Part shown: positions 12,005-23,456 of the stretch, in pieces
How the letters are laid out: each line of letters starts with the position of its first letter
Numbering within the stretch: the first letter of the stretch is position 1
Source of the DNA: Ehretia macrophylla
Lineage: Eukaryota > Streptophyta > Magnoliopsida > Boraginales > Ehretiaceae
Reading direction: 5' to 3'
Assembly: GCA_037974665.1 (NCBI GenBank)
Contig: CM075765.1
Coordinates: 20,318,648 to 20,382,647 of the forward strand
Length of the DNA: 64,000 nt
Translations under genes and position numbers: made by a program
The notes under the pieces: model-generated
Database searches by the model: none
Seen by the model: only the letters and a program-made list of their open reading frames with translations
What the model was told of the DNA's origin: nothing

Positions 12005-13908
12005 CTAACATGATGAAACTTTCAATTCTATCACTTCTGCATTTGTCTGATCATCACTGGAGACTAATGCAGGACCTTCAGTTTCTGAAATCTCAGTGTG
12101 TGAGAAGTAAGGTTTGGGGGAGCTGAAAGTGCTCTTCTCCATGGCTATGGAGTTGTTTCTGCAATTCTGAAGCAAATTTAAGGATGATGAACGATGGCTC
12201 GGTGTCGTATCCCAACGGACGAGCCCTGATGGAACAAATTCCCCTGCATTCTTCAACTTCCTTCTCTCCCTTGCAGCCATGTGCCATTTCTTCAATGCCT
12301 TAGCTGCCTGCTCTTCGAATATCGCCCTCTTCATGTGAGATCCCATCTGCAATTCCACCACAGCTTGAAGGCATCCGCGAAAGATATATAGTAACAAGAA
12401 TAGGGAAGTGTTATGTTAATACAGAAAGAAAACATGATATGAGGATGGCACTTAATTGATTACTACTTTTAAGTGGTATGAGATTGATGATGTTCAATTA
12501 AACTGAAAAGCGCTCGCAGCAATTAACTACTGGCTTGCGCTAATGTAAAAGGAATTGAGTCTTTGATAGTGTACTACTCACTTGAGTTACCAAGGCATAG
12601 AGAGGGAAGGTGATGTAGCTACAGAAGACTTGAAATGCAACACCAAGGAGAACTTTGGCAACAATGGCTGTCTTGTTTTCGTGGAAGCATGATGTCAATC
12701 CAAACTCGTACTGCATCCACCAAAAGGTTATTATACAAAAGCTGAATTGTAAACGCGAATATTGTAAGAGGCGTGCTTTTTACCCATGTCCATAGGAAGT
12801 AGGCCATCTGAAATGCATTCTGCCAAACCAAGAAATTTGATTAGTAGCCGAAAGTCAGTAATTGAACGATCTCATTAGCACCATCTCGGGCTGTACACTG
12901 TATGATAGTTGATAGAAACATTAATTGGACAAACCATAAAATTGCAGTTAAGGCATCAAGAAGAGATGCTGTTGATGATACAAAGAGAAATCAGTGAACC
13001 TAAGCGTTTTTCTGGCGAAAATTCAGAAGCGACCTGTCAAGCGATGGAATATTTATAAGGGAATCTCTGTATTTGCTGACAGAGTTATACCATACAATTT
13101 CAACATATAGACATCAAAGCGACCCGTCAAGTGATGGATTATTTGGAAATGTAGAGCTGTTTATCAACAGAAAGTAAAACTACCTGGAACAAGGTAAAAT
13201 GGATCAGGAAAAGAATTAAATCCGGTCGATTGAACCAGAAATACTCATTACTAGGCTCTACAATAGGCACTCCCCTCACCACTATTGTTCGGTCTTGGAT
13301 TTGTTGTGCCATGTCCATAATAATTATCTCAAGCTTGGCGCCAATGAGTAAGAGCATCTGTTACAGGGCTCATCAATTCAATAAGTATTTAACTTTGTTT
13401 CTACTATTTTGTATAAGTGAAGATATTTAAAAAACAGAATTTAAAAGATCCATACTGCTGCTGGCACGAATGACAACGCAAGAAGAGTATACCATCCTGC
13501 ACAACCGCATTTAGCAGTATGAGCATTATCCATCAAAATGCAAGATAATTGGGAAGTCGTATAAGACATAGAAGGAGATTCTTACTATAGACATTTAGAA
13601 GCTGAAATAGGATTGCAAATATCCATAGTGGTATACTGTCAAGTAATTAAAGCAACAATTGTTAGTGACTGTAGTAATATTTCTCACAAGTTAATACATA
13701 ACAACTTTCATGGGAAGGAAACGGAAGGCTGTAATAGCGTGGAATAATTTGGCTGGAATGGTGTTGATTAATCCTGATCACTTGTATTACTAATGCAGAA
13801 AATTCTGTTACAAAGAGTTCACAAAACCTGTCCTACTTTATGATATGAATATATTTGAAATAATCAGAATTACTAAATTACAGCACATCTGCACGGTGAT
13901 TCTGCTAA

Positions 13909-13940
<32 letters not shown>

Positions 13941-16237
13941 CAACCTAATACCAACGACCACCTTAAAATCATCTTCCATTGATCTTTTGATGTACTTGTG
14001 AGAATTGAATTTGCTGTTTGGAGCAAAATGAGCCTGCATTCATTTCAGCATAATTCTATTGGGAGCAGTAAAGATTTCAGTCCGGAAAAACAGCATCTAC
14101 ACTGTTCAGGTGGAGCCTCAGCTATCAGAGGTGAAGTATTAACAGATGCTTTAGCCTTAAGGATCATTCAATTAGACTGAGATTATGCTGTTCTTGTCTC
14201 GTTTTTAGCAATTTTATTATGTACTGAACTATCTTTGTACATTATTTTCAGTCTCGTATCTCAGCCAATGAAACTGTTTGCTGGTCTGATTGAAGAAAAA
14301 TTAATGCTCTAGATGCAGTCTGGATGAAGGATGGAAACAAAAGACCTATAATACCAGAGTTTGAGCTAGATCCAGACATTCGGGTGCCATCATTCCCCGT
14401 CTCATACATAAAGCATAAGATAGCAATAGCCTTTGGCTAATTTTAGTACTCGAGATAAACAGAGGCAGCCCTTTTGGCTTATCACCTTGGGTTAATCGCT
14501 GTCTTGATCATTCTAAATGAGAAATAGAATCTAGTACTAACAGTTGAAGTTCAAACCATGTTGGTATAACTGAACATACAGAAAATGCCATTGGAATATA
14601 GTCATTAAAGCAAGAAATCTACTTACATTAATAAATCCATGCTGCATTGTCAAATAGTCCACCTTTGTTACTGAAGCAAAGAATTGCATGAAGAATGCCA
14701 TCTGCAGCATTTGTTAATCTATGTAAAGAAAGTTGGAATTGCTACTCGAGCTAGAATTGTCTAAACCAGACGCTGTCACTTGACTAAAAATTGAGAAAAC
14801 TTTTGGCTGAAGGCTCAAAATCTTAGGCGGCCAATGCCAGCCTTGGAAATATACGTATCAAAGTCTAATTTCAGAGTATTAAGAGTATCTTACAATCCAT
14901 CGAATACCAGGCTTTCTCGAAAATCCAATATGTTGCTGAATGAAGGAAGTTTGACGGGCGAATCGAAACCTTGAAGGATCTGTAACATTAGAAGTTGATT
15001 ATTAGAAAACCAAATGAATATGCCAAGAAAATATACATATAGAATTTTGAATCTCTGTATATAAATTACCACTCGTAAATTGGTATTCCAAGGAAGTTGT
15101 TTCCAGTTCCCAAGCTTTCCATTTCTTCATCTGTGAATATAGCTAGAGTGGTGATACATTTCATATACATTGTTTGTCTTCTTTAATTAAAATGCTACAA
15201 AATATTGATGTTTATCATACACAAGTTTGAGAAATAGCATACTTTTGCTTGTGCAAGTGCCATTGTGATCACACTGTAGAGTACATGAAAAACAGCAAGC
15301 ACAAATATGAAAATGTGCAACTGGTGAACCCCTGATTGAAAGATCAGTGGAACTTTCCCCTATCATCCAGAAAACAGAACTGATTAGGTGAGAATGACCT
15401 ATATTTGAATTCCCTCGTAATGTTATAACGTTAAATATAGATCTAATTGCGGTGGATTATCTTGGCAATTATGACTAATTGATTTGGACAATTTATCATT
15501 GTTAAGAATCCGTTGAGGTTCCACTTTAAAACTAATTAGTGTTAGGAGTAGACTAAAATCTTATAAGACAGTTTTTGAGTGTGTGATTTTTCTGTGGGAG
15601 GAATGTATAATGCCTCTCACTTGTGACCTAGCAAGAAGCAACTAGAAGTGGAGCCAAATTCAAATGAGAGTATGCTAACTAGAAGAAGAAAAGCCTTCTT
15701 TTTTTTGGTGAAAAAAAAAAATTATATTGAATCCTTATATGAGTTCATTCCCCAACACTATGAGTGCACATCTGATCTTATGGTCTTGGCTCCACCTCTT
15801 GTGAGAATTAAGAATTGACATTAAGACATACGAGTCAACGAAAGCGAAACATATAGCAAATGACAGATGGGTCACATATGGATAAAGATAATTGGACTAA
15901 GACTCAACTCTGATATCATGTTAAGAATCCGCTAAGGTTTTATCTTAAAGCCCATAATTCTTAACCTCTCTCTCAAGTTATGACGTTAGGAGGGGACGAA
16001 AGTCAAATACGATGTCCATATACTCTTTCAATAGTAATTATTTGTTTACTTACTTGTTTAGAACAATAATCAACTTTACTTCCTGCAGCAAGAAACCGAC
16101 GTGCTAGAGCATCGCCAGTGTACCAAAATAACTTTCTTCTGTTATGGCCTTCTACTTTGTCTTTATATAGGTCCTCTTTCTTACATGGAAGCATAATATC
16201 TCCAGATTTGGCTGGGACACATATCTTAGAGATGGGC
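12005..16237 (-). CDS. MLO: MLO 3' part: rest of exon 3 to exon 14
   Basis: From 16237 the frame resumes as [20 protein letters not shown] (extracellular loop with two conserved Cys) and runs through exons 4-14 with no internal stop or frameshift that I can find. Exon 4 codes for [18 protein letters not shown] (third span); exons 8-10 for the fourth and fifth spans; exons 11-13 for the remaining spans ([38 protein letters not shown]). Exon 14 gives the cytosolic tail with the calmodulin-binding helix and ends ..VIELKVSSC. The intact frame, despite an upstream break, argues that the break is recent. The tail lacks the D/E-F-S/T-F tetrapeptide typical of dicot susceptibility MLOs. Confidence 0.9.
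13915..13940. repeat. (GA)13 microsatellite beside an MLO 5' splice site
   Basis: On the gene strand this is a (TC)13 tract that begins 4 bases after the exon 8 donor site (GTTGTC at 13944-13939). It lies wholly in the intron. Confidence 0.9.
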
Positions 16238-18517
16238 TGTCACGCCCCGACCCGACCCCCCAAAAGGCCAAGCCCGGACCCGACACACGGACGGAGTCTC
16301 CTCTATACCGCGGACGATCCGAAAACCCTAAAATCAATATAACACTTGCGAAAGCCATATAATAATCAAAACAAGCCAACTTTCTTCAAAACAAACATTT
16401 CTTATTATCCAACTTTCCAAGCCAAAAATGATATGCATACTACACAAGTATTTATGCCACTAATCAATTCCAATAGCATGCATTTTCTTACTAGTCACAA
16501 GAGTGTAAGTTACAATTTTACATTCTTTCAACTTATACAACATAAGACCATAGAGGCCTCAAACTAGAAAATATATACAAGGCTACAAGCCTCAAAATTA
16601 AGCGACCTCCACGCAATATACATAACAAGCACGGTTCGCACAAAAACTGGTAACCAACCACCAGCAAAGCAGAGAAGTGCTATCACGGAAACACCTCCAC
16701 CTGCTCCTCCTCCTCTATTACCTCAAGAGGGTCTGCTTCAACTGCTCCTGTAAAAACATAGTATAGAGAGGAATGAGCAAAAACTATTGCTCAGCGAGGG
16801 CAATTGGTCTCAAGGACGGAGATGAGAGGAGTATGCAATGCAATTAGCCAAGCAATACATACAAATCATATAAAGATACAACCAAAGCCAACAATAAAGC
16901 AAGGCAAGTATTTAAAGCTGCAAACACTCATTCAAAGGATACGATACTCTTTTCACGAGCAACTTTCAAACACGAATTCGATGACGACGCGCTGGCCTAA
17001 ACCACTTTATAACACCAGTTTGGAATACCCCGGAAGTATCCATCAACCTACGACCCAAATCTCCTTGGGAGGCAACCCAAGCGAGAAAGGGAATAGCAGC
17101 GGAGCTAGAGCAACCAACACTGGCAACCCAAGGCTACCCAGAGAGGCCCATCACTCACGCGCGAGACACTATGCAATGCAAGACTCGATACAAGGCGATA
17201 AACAAGCGATAAAGCCACACGTGGGAGAATAACAAAGTAGGTTACTCTCGCACGCAATAGCAGCAATTGATAAGCAATTCAATCCAAAACAACTCAAACA
17301 AGTATTTCAAGTAATTCTAAGCATTCTATAGGCATAAAGACAAGAAAACACACAAAAACACAAATCGGCCCCAACTATCAAAATGCTACCATTTCCAAAC
17401 GAGCCACGAGTTTTGGAAACCGACTTCGCCAACCCTCCTAGGTCACCATAAGGCACATCTAAAGACCCCGAAACCTTACTTTACCCTAGAACTCGCGCAA
17501 AGCCCCGATTTCCCCCTTTCTCGTTCGAACTACAACTATAACAACCAAACACCCAACCAATGCCATAATCGCACCAAAAGTGCTTCCATGGCTTCCCGAA
17601 GCAATGCCAACACGCAAACGAGAAAACGCTAAAGTCGACCTAAACGACCCCGACTTTCCCAAAGGCATAATTCTCGTTTTTTCCACTACGCAACCCAAAC
17701 AAACCACACATTTTAGCATTCTAGCATACCTAGCACATTTCTACATCAACAGAAAACATAACAGCGCAACTTCAACGTTTCAAGATTTTACTATTCACAA
17801 AACACTATTCAATTAACAATTTAATTTGCAATCACAACATTTAACCGCAGAAAATGTTACAAAGCTATAAATACATGTTCTACAAATGCCAAGGAACATT
17901 CTAGAAGTATCAAATCGCTTTAAATAACGATCTACGGATAAATCTCAAAATTGACAAAGTTAACATACATAACGTTTAAATGCGCAAATAACATGCTTCC
18001 CTCACCTCAGGTACTCCTAGTTGCTAGGAAAACAACGCTAGTTGCCTCAGAAATCACCCCGCACGAGCTCTCGCGAAGATTGATCGATTGGAAGTTGAAA
18101 GGTTTTTTTTTTTCTTCTTGGAAACTCACGGCCAGAGCTGCTGTTTTGCTGCTGTTTTTTATTTTTATTTTTCTTAGTTAATTGCTTATTTAAGAGTTAA
18201 ATGGTCAAAGGGTCAAAGGTCCAAGGTCAAACTACTTAAGACTTGGTCAAAGGGCCCTATTTTGTGCGTTTTAAAGCCATTTTAGCTAAGGTAAGATTAA
18301 TTAAAGCTAGCAACATTTAAAATATAAAATTTAAGTCATCTAAATACTAGTTTCACTATTTGTTGAGGACTAGAAATCGTTATCTAGCTATCGCTCCTTA
18401 AATGCAATGCACGTTGCGACGGCGAGAAAGTAACAATTAATTCACAAAGAATTTAAGGAAATATAATTTTCAAAATAATAAACAAAGAATTTTCACATTC
18501 CGGGCTCGGGTATTACA
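16238..18517 (-). repeat. 3' LTR of the Tekay-like element
   Basis: 2280 bp, near-identical to 23457-25738. It ends (plus strand) GGGTATTACA beside the polypurine tract. It contains a cluster of GGTCAA motifs (W-box complement) at 18203-18250. ORFs inside, such as the 142-codon frame at 16804-17232, are repeated in the other LTR and are not genes. Confidence 0.95.
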
Positions 18518-18528
18518 CCCTCTCCCCT

Positions 18529-21500
18529 TTAAAACAATTGCGCCCACGCAATTCTTACCTGGTCAACAAACAACTCCGGATACTGATCCCGAACTTGGTC
18601 CTCTCTTTCCCAAGTCGCTTCCTCAAACCCATGATGATTCCACAGAACCTTTACTAACGGAATACTCTTTCTGCGAAGCTCCTGAACTTTCCGATCCACA
18701 ATTCAAATCGGTTTCTCTTCATAAGACAACTTCTCTTCAATCTGCAAAGGCTCTGGTTCAAGTACATGTGAAGGGTCTGGATGATACTTCTTCAACATAG
18801 ACACATGGAACACATCGTGCAGTCTCGACAAGCTCGGGGGTAAAGCTAATCGATAAGCCAAAGGACCTACCTTTTCGGTGATCTCATACGGACCCACATA
18901 CCTGGGACTAAGCTTCCCGCTCTTACTGTGCCGAATCAATCCCTTCCGTGGAGAAATCTTAAGAAACACCCAATCTCCCAAATCAAACTCAAGATCCCGA
19001 CGGTGCTTATCCGCATAACTCTTCTGACGACTCTGAGCTGTAAGTATACGCTGGCGAATAAGGTGAACATTATCTACCATCTTAATCATCTCAGGTAACA
19101 CAGTCGGATCAACTGTTCTCATCTCTCCAACCTCTTCCCAATATAACGGGGATCTGCATTTACGACCATACAACGCCTCGTAGGGAGCCATACCTATAGT
19201 AGATTGATAACTATTGTTGTAGGCGAACTCCGCTAAAGGCAAAAACTTCTCCCAATTCTTCCCAAAGTCTAGCACACATGCCCGAAGCATGTCTTCCAAG
19301 ATCCTGATGGTTCTCTCAGACTGGCCATCAGTTTGCGGATGATAAGCAGTATTGAAGCTCAACTTAGTTCCCATGGCCTCTTGCAACTTCTGCCAAAAAC
19401 GAGATCTGAATCTGGGATCCCTATCTGACACTATACTCTGTGGCACACCATGCAATCTCACGATATTAGCAACATAAAGCTCAGCTAACTTATCAAGGCT
19501 ATCCTGTTTGTTCACGAGAATAAAATGTGTAACTTTAGTCAAGCGGTCCACAACAACCCAAACAGAATCACATCATCTCGGAGATCTAGGAAGATCGGTC
19601 ACAAGGTCCATTGTTATATGTACCCACTTCCATTGCGGAATCGACAACGGTTGTAGAAGTCCGGCTGGCCTCTGATGCTCAACTTTAACCCTCTGACAAG
19701 TCAAACATCTGGATACATACCCAGCAATCTCCCTCTTCATATTGTTTCACAAGAAGTGTTGCTTCAAATCTCTATACATTTTTGTACTGCCCGGGTGAAT
19801 CGTATACCTCGAATTATGTGCCTCGGACAGGATCTCATTCTTTAAAGTCGGATCATCAGGAACACATACTTTATCCCTGAATCTGAAGATGCCATCTGCA
19901 TGTAATTTAAACTCCGACTCTCCCCCTTTAGCTTTTTCTTGGATTTTCAAGATGTGAGGATCAGTCTTCTGAGCCTCTCTGATCTGTGCTAGCAACCCTG
20001 ACTAAATCTGCAAACTAGCAAATCGAAACCCTACCTCAGTAGCTTCTGCTTTCCATGAACAAATTTCTTCCAAAGTCTCCCAGTCCTTGATAATCAAGCT
20101 TGCAACAGTAGCCTTTCGGCTCAAAGCATCAGCAACAACATTTGCCTTACCTGGCACATAGTTAATAGAACAGTTGTAACCACCCAATAACTCTAGCCAT
20201 CTCCGCTGCCTCATATTCAGATCCTTCTGTGAAAACAAATACTTGAGACTCTTGTGGTCAGTAAATATTTCAAATCTGCAACCCCACAAGTAGTGACGCC
20301 ACTTCTTCAAAGCAAACACAACTGCAGCTAACTCAAGATCATGTGTAGGGTAATTGACTTCATAAGGTTTCAATTTCCTAGAAGCATAGGCAATCACCTT
20401 ACCATTCTGCATTAAAACACAGCCCAAACCTTCCTTAGATGCATCACTGTAGACAACAAAGTTCTCTGTTCCCTCAGGTAAAGCTAGTATAGGAGCTGTA
20501 GTTAGTCTCTTCTTCAATTCTTGGAAACTGGATTCACATTTGGCATCCCAGTTGTAAGCAACTTTCTTCCGAGTCAACTGGCTCAAAGGTCCATAAATTT
20601 TAGAAAAGTCTTTAACAAATCTCCGGTAGTAACCTGCCAATCCAAGAAAACTCTGAATCTCTGACACCGTCTCAGGTCTCTTCCAAGATGAAACAACTTC
20701 AATCTTAGCTGGGTCCACTGAAATTCCTCGATCTGAAATGATATGGCCTAGAAAAGATATCTGATTCAACCAGAACTCACACTTGCTGAATTTAGCAAAA
20801 AGCTTGTTTTCCTGCAAAGTCTGAAGCACAATCCTCAAGTGTTGCTCATGTTCAGCCTCGTTCTTCGAATACACTAAAATGTCGTCAATAAAGATCACGA
20901 CAAAATGATCAAGGTAAGGCCGAAAGACCCTCTGCATCAAGTTCATGAATGCGGCTGGTGCATTCGTCAATCCAAACGGCAACACAACAAACTCATAGTG
21001 GCCATATCTAGTCCTGAATGCCGTCTTTGGTATATCGTCACTCCGAATTCTAAGTTGATAGTAACCCTGCCTCAAGTCAAATTTGGAGTAAACACTCGCA
21101 CCCTGCAACTGGTCAAACAATTCTTCAATCAACGGCAAGGGGTATTTATTCTTAATTGTGACTTGATTAAGTCCCCTGTAATCAATGCATAACCGTAGCG
21201 TGTCGTCTTTCTTTCTCACAAACAACACAGGTGCACCCCACGGCGAAGAACTAGGATGTATAAACCCTTTCTCAAGCAAGTTCTGAAGCTGAATTTTTAA
21301 CTCCTGAAGTTCAGCCGATGCCATTCTATAAGGACTCCTAGAAATTGGCGTAGTGCCTGGCACAAGATCAATCACGAATTCAATCTCCCTATCCGGTGGT
21401 AAACCCGGTAATTCCTCGGGAAATACACCAGGGAAGTCTCTAACAATCGGAACCTCATTCAAACTCAACTTATCAGCAGGCTGATTGATCAAATAGGCTA

Positions 21501-23144
21501 AGTAAGCTTCACAACCCCTATTCAACAACTTAGAAGTCTTGATCGCTGATAAAAGTGGAATGCGGGCAGCCCTGCAGTTCCCAACAATCTCTAGTACCGG
21601 TAGGTCAGGAACCTTAAGATAAACGACCTTTGTTCTACAATCTAACTGAACATAATACTTTCCCAACCAGTCCATTCTCAAAATGATTTCAAAGTCACGG
21701 AATGGCAATATAATTAAATCAGCAGGAAATTTACGGTTCTCAATACATATATCACAAGATTTGCAAATAGACTCAGTAACAAATTTTGCACCCAAAGGAG
21801 TACTAACTTCAACTTCATGAGGCAATTTATCAATGCAAACATTCACAGATCGTGCACATGCAGGAGTTATAAACGAATGTGTAGCTCCGGGATCAATCAA
21901 AACTTTAACTGGCTGAGTATTGAGAAGAAAGGTACCTTCCACTATAGCTGTAGTATCGGGTAGCTCCTCTGCATCCAGTGCAAAGACCCTAGCCTGAACT
22001 CTCTGTGCTAGACGTGCACCTGCAGCCCTATTCTGAACACCTTGGCCTCCACCACGGCCCTGAACATTATTATATTTAGGGCAATCCCTCACCTTATGGT
22101 CATCACTGCCACAACCCGTACATTTACCACTCTTCCTCCAGCAGTTAGCCTCAATATGCCCTGATCGATTACAATAATTACACTGCTGATTTTGCCTAAC
22201 CGTAGTGTTTCCTGTAGGTGCTGGGGCTCTGGCAGGGGTAGGAACTGTACCTCCTTGCTGGGGTCTAGTCACAGTTGGCCTAGCCTGAATCTGCTGTTGT
22301 GACTGATACGGACGCTGCTGAGGAACCTGTGCAGAAGCCTGATACTGCCTCGGCTGACTCTGGCTGCTCTGGCCCAAATACTGCTTCTTACTCGGCTGAC
22401 TGCTCTCAACTAACATCTCAGCCTTCCGTTTCTCAAACTTCGAGGCTGCCTGAAATGCCTCGGGAAAAGTAGTGTAGGTCTGCCCAGTCAAATGCAACTG
22501 AATGTCCATTCTCAGCCCACGGACAAACCTATGTATCATCCTCCTAGCCGGCCGTACCAACTCGGGCATATACCTCGACAGGCTAACAAACCTAGCCTCA
22601 TACTGTGCAACAGTCATATTTCCCTGCTTCAGGGCCACAAATTCATCCTCCCGCCTTTCCATAGCCATCTCGGGAATATACTTATCCCGAAACTCACTTA
22701 CAAATCATGCCACAAATGTGGTACATCCTCACAATCCCACCTCAATCTAACAGTATTCCACCACTGCTCTGCATCACCCTCAAATAAAAATGATGCATAA
22801 TCTTTTCTTGCCTCATCAGTGTACCTCAAAGCGGTGAAAATCTTCTCAACTCGATTAATCCATCTCTTGGCCGCCTCATCATCCGGCTCTCCGAAGAACT
22901 TTCCCGGCTCGTGCCTCAGAAATTTCTCTAACTGATTATTCTCAACTCTGTACCCCTGTCCACCAGGATTAGCTTGATTACCCTGGGGATTATTCCGGTC
23001 CTGCCTCTGCTCATGTAGTACCTGTGTGATCCGGTCTACTGCAGTAGTCATGGTAGCCATAAACTGCTCAGGCAACGGCTACTGACCCTGTTCTGCTGCC
23101 TCTTCATCTGATCCTATACCTTGAGTACCACGACGTGGCGGCAT
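18529..23144 (-). pseudogene. Chromovirus gag-pol polyprotein, broken
   Basis: Domains run from high to low coordinates: gag with capsid motifs ([23 protein letters not shown]), two CCHC zinc knuckles near 22130-22190 ([18 protein letters not shown]), aspartic protease ([11 protein letters not shown], with Pro where Ser is normal), reverse transcriptase ([22 protein letters not shown]), RNase H ([13 protein letters not shown]), integrase with an HHCC zinc finger and DDE core ([21 protein letters not shown]), and a chromodomain-like tail near 18560-18690. Breaks seen: TAG at 23079-23081, a frameshift near 22690, TAG at 20002-20004, TGA at 19747-19749, 19573-19575 and 18703-18705. Most nonsense changes fit C-to-T or G-to-A transitions. 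The 888-codon open stretch (20002-22668) remains. It cannot make a full polyprotein. Confidence 0.93.
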
Positions 23145-23436
23145 AGTAGCAACTCACAATAGCTGGCAACATTTAAAAGCAGTTTATAGACAGAAATATA
23201 GCACATAAGATTAGATAACACTTAAGTCAATAACAATCCAATATTCTATCACACAATTCACATAAGACAAGTTTAACTTGCCAAACTATTCCACTTAAAC
23301 ACACAAACATTCCAAGTTCACAAAGTCATGTTATAACATTTTCTTTTCACTTAGCAATCATACATAAACACTTTAGCATTTTAGACCTTTACCCCACAGA
23401 CCGAGAATCATATCCCGGCTCATGCAAGACTATCAT

Positions 23437-23448
23437 GCTCTGATACCA
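23437..23448 (-). other. Primer binding site, initiator tRNA-Met type
   Basis: On the minus strand TGGTATCAGAGC, eight bases after the 5' LTR. This is the complement of the 3' end of plant initiator tRNA-Met, used by many Ty3/gypsy and Ty1/copia elements. Confidence 0.9.
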
Positions 23449-23456
23449 CCTAAAGA

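Noticed and set aside
16804-17232. 142-codon ORF, repeated at 24023-24451
   Set aside because: Both lie in the two LTRs of the same element, contain no domain, and run against the element's sense. They are chance frames in repeats.
20905-21192. Plus-strand ORF of 95 codons
   Set aside because: It is antisense to the reverse transcriptase coding frame of the chromovirus.
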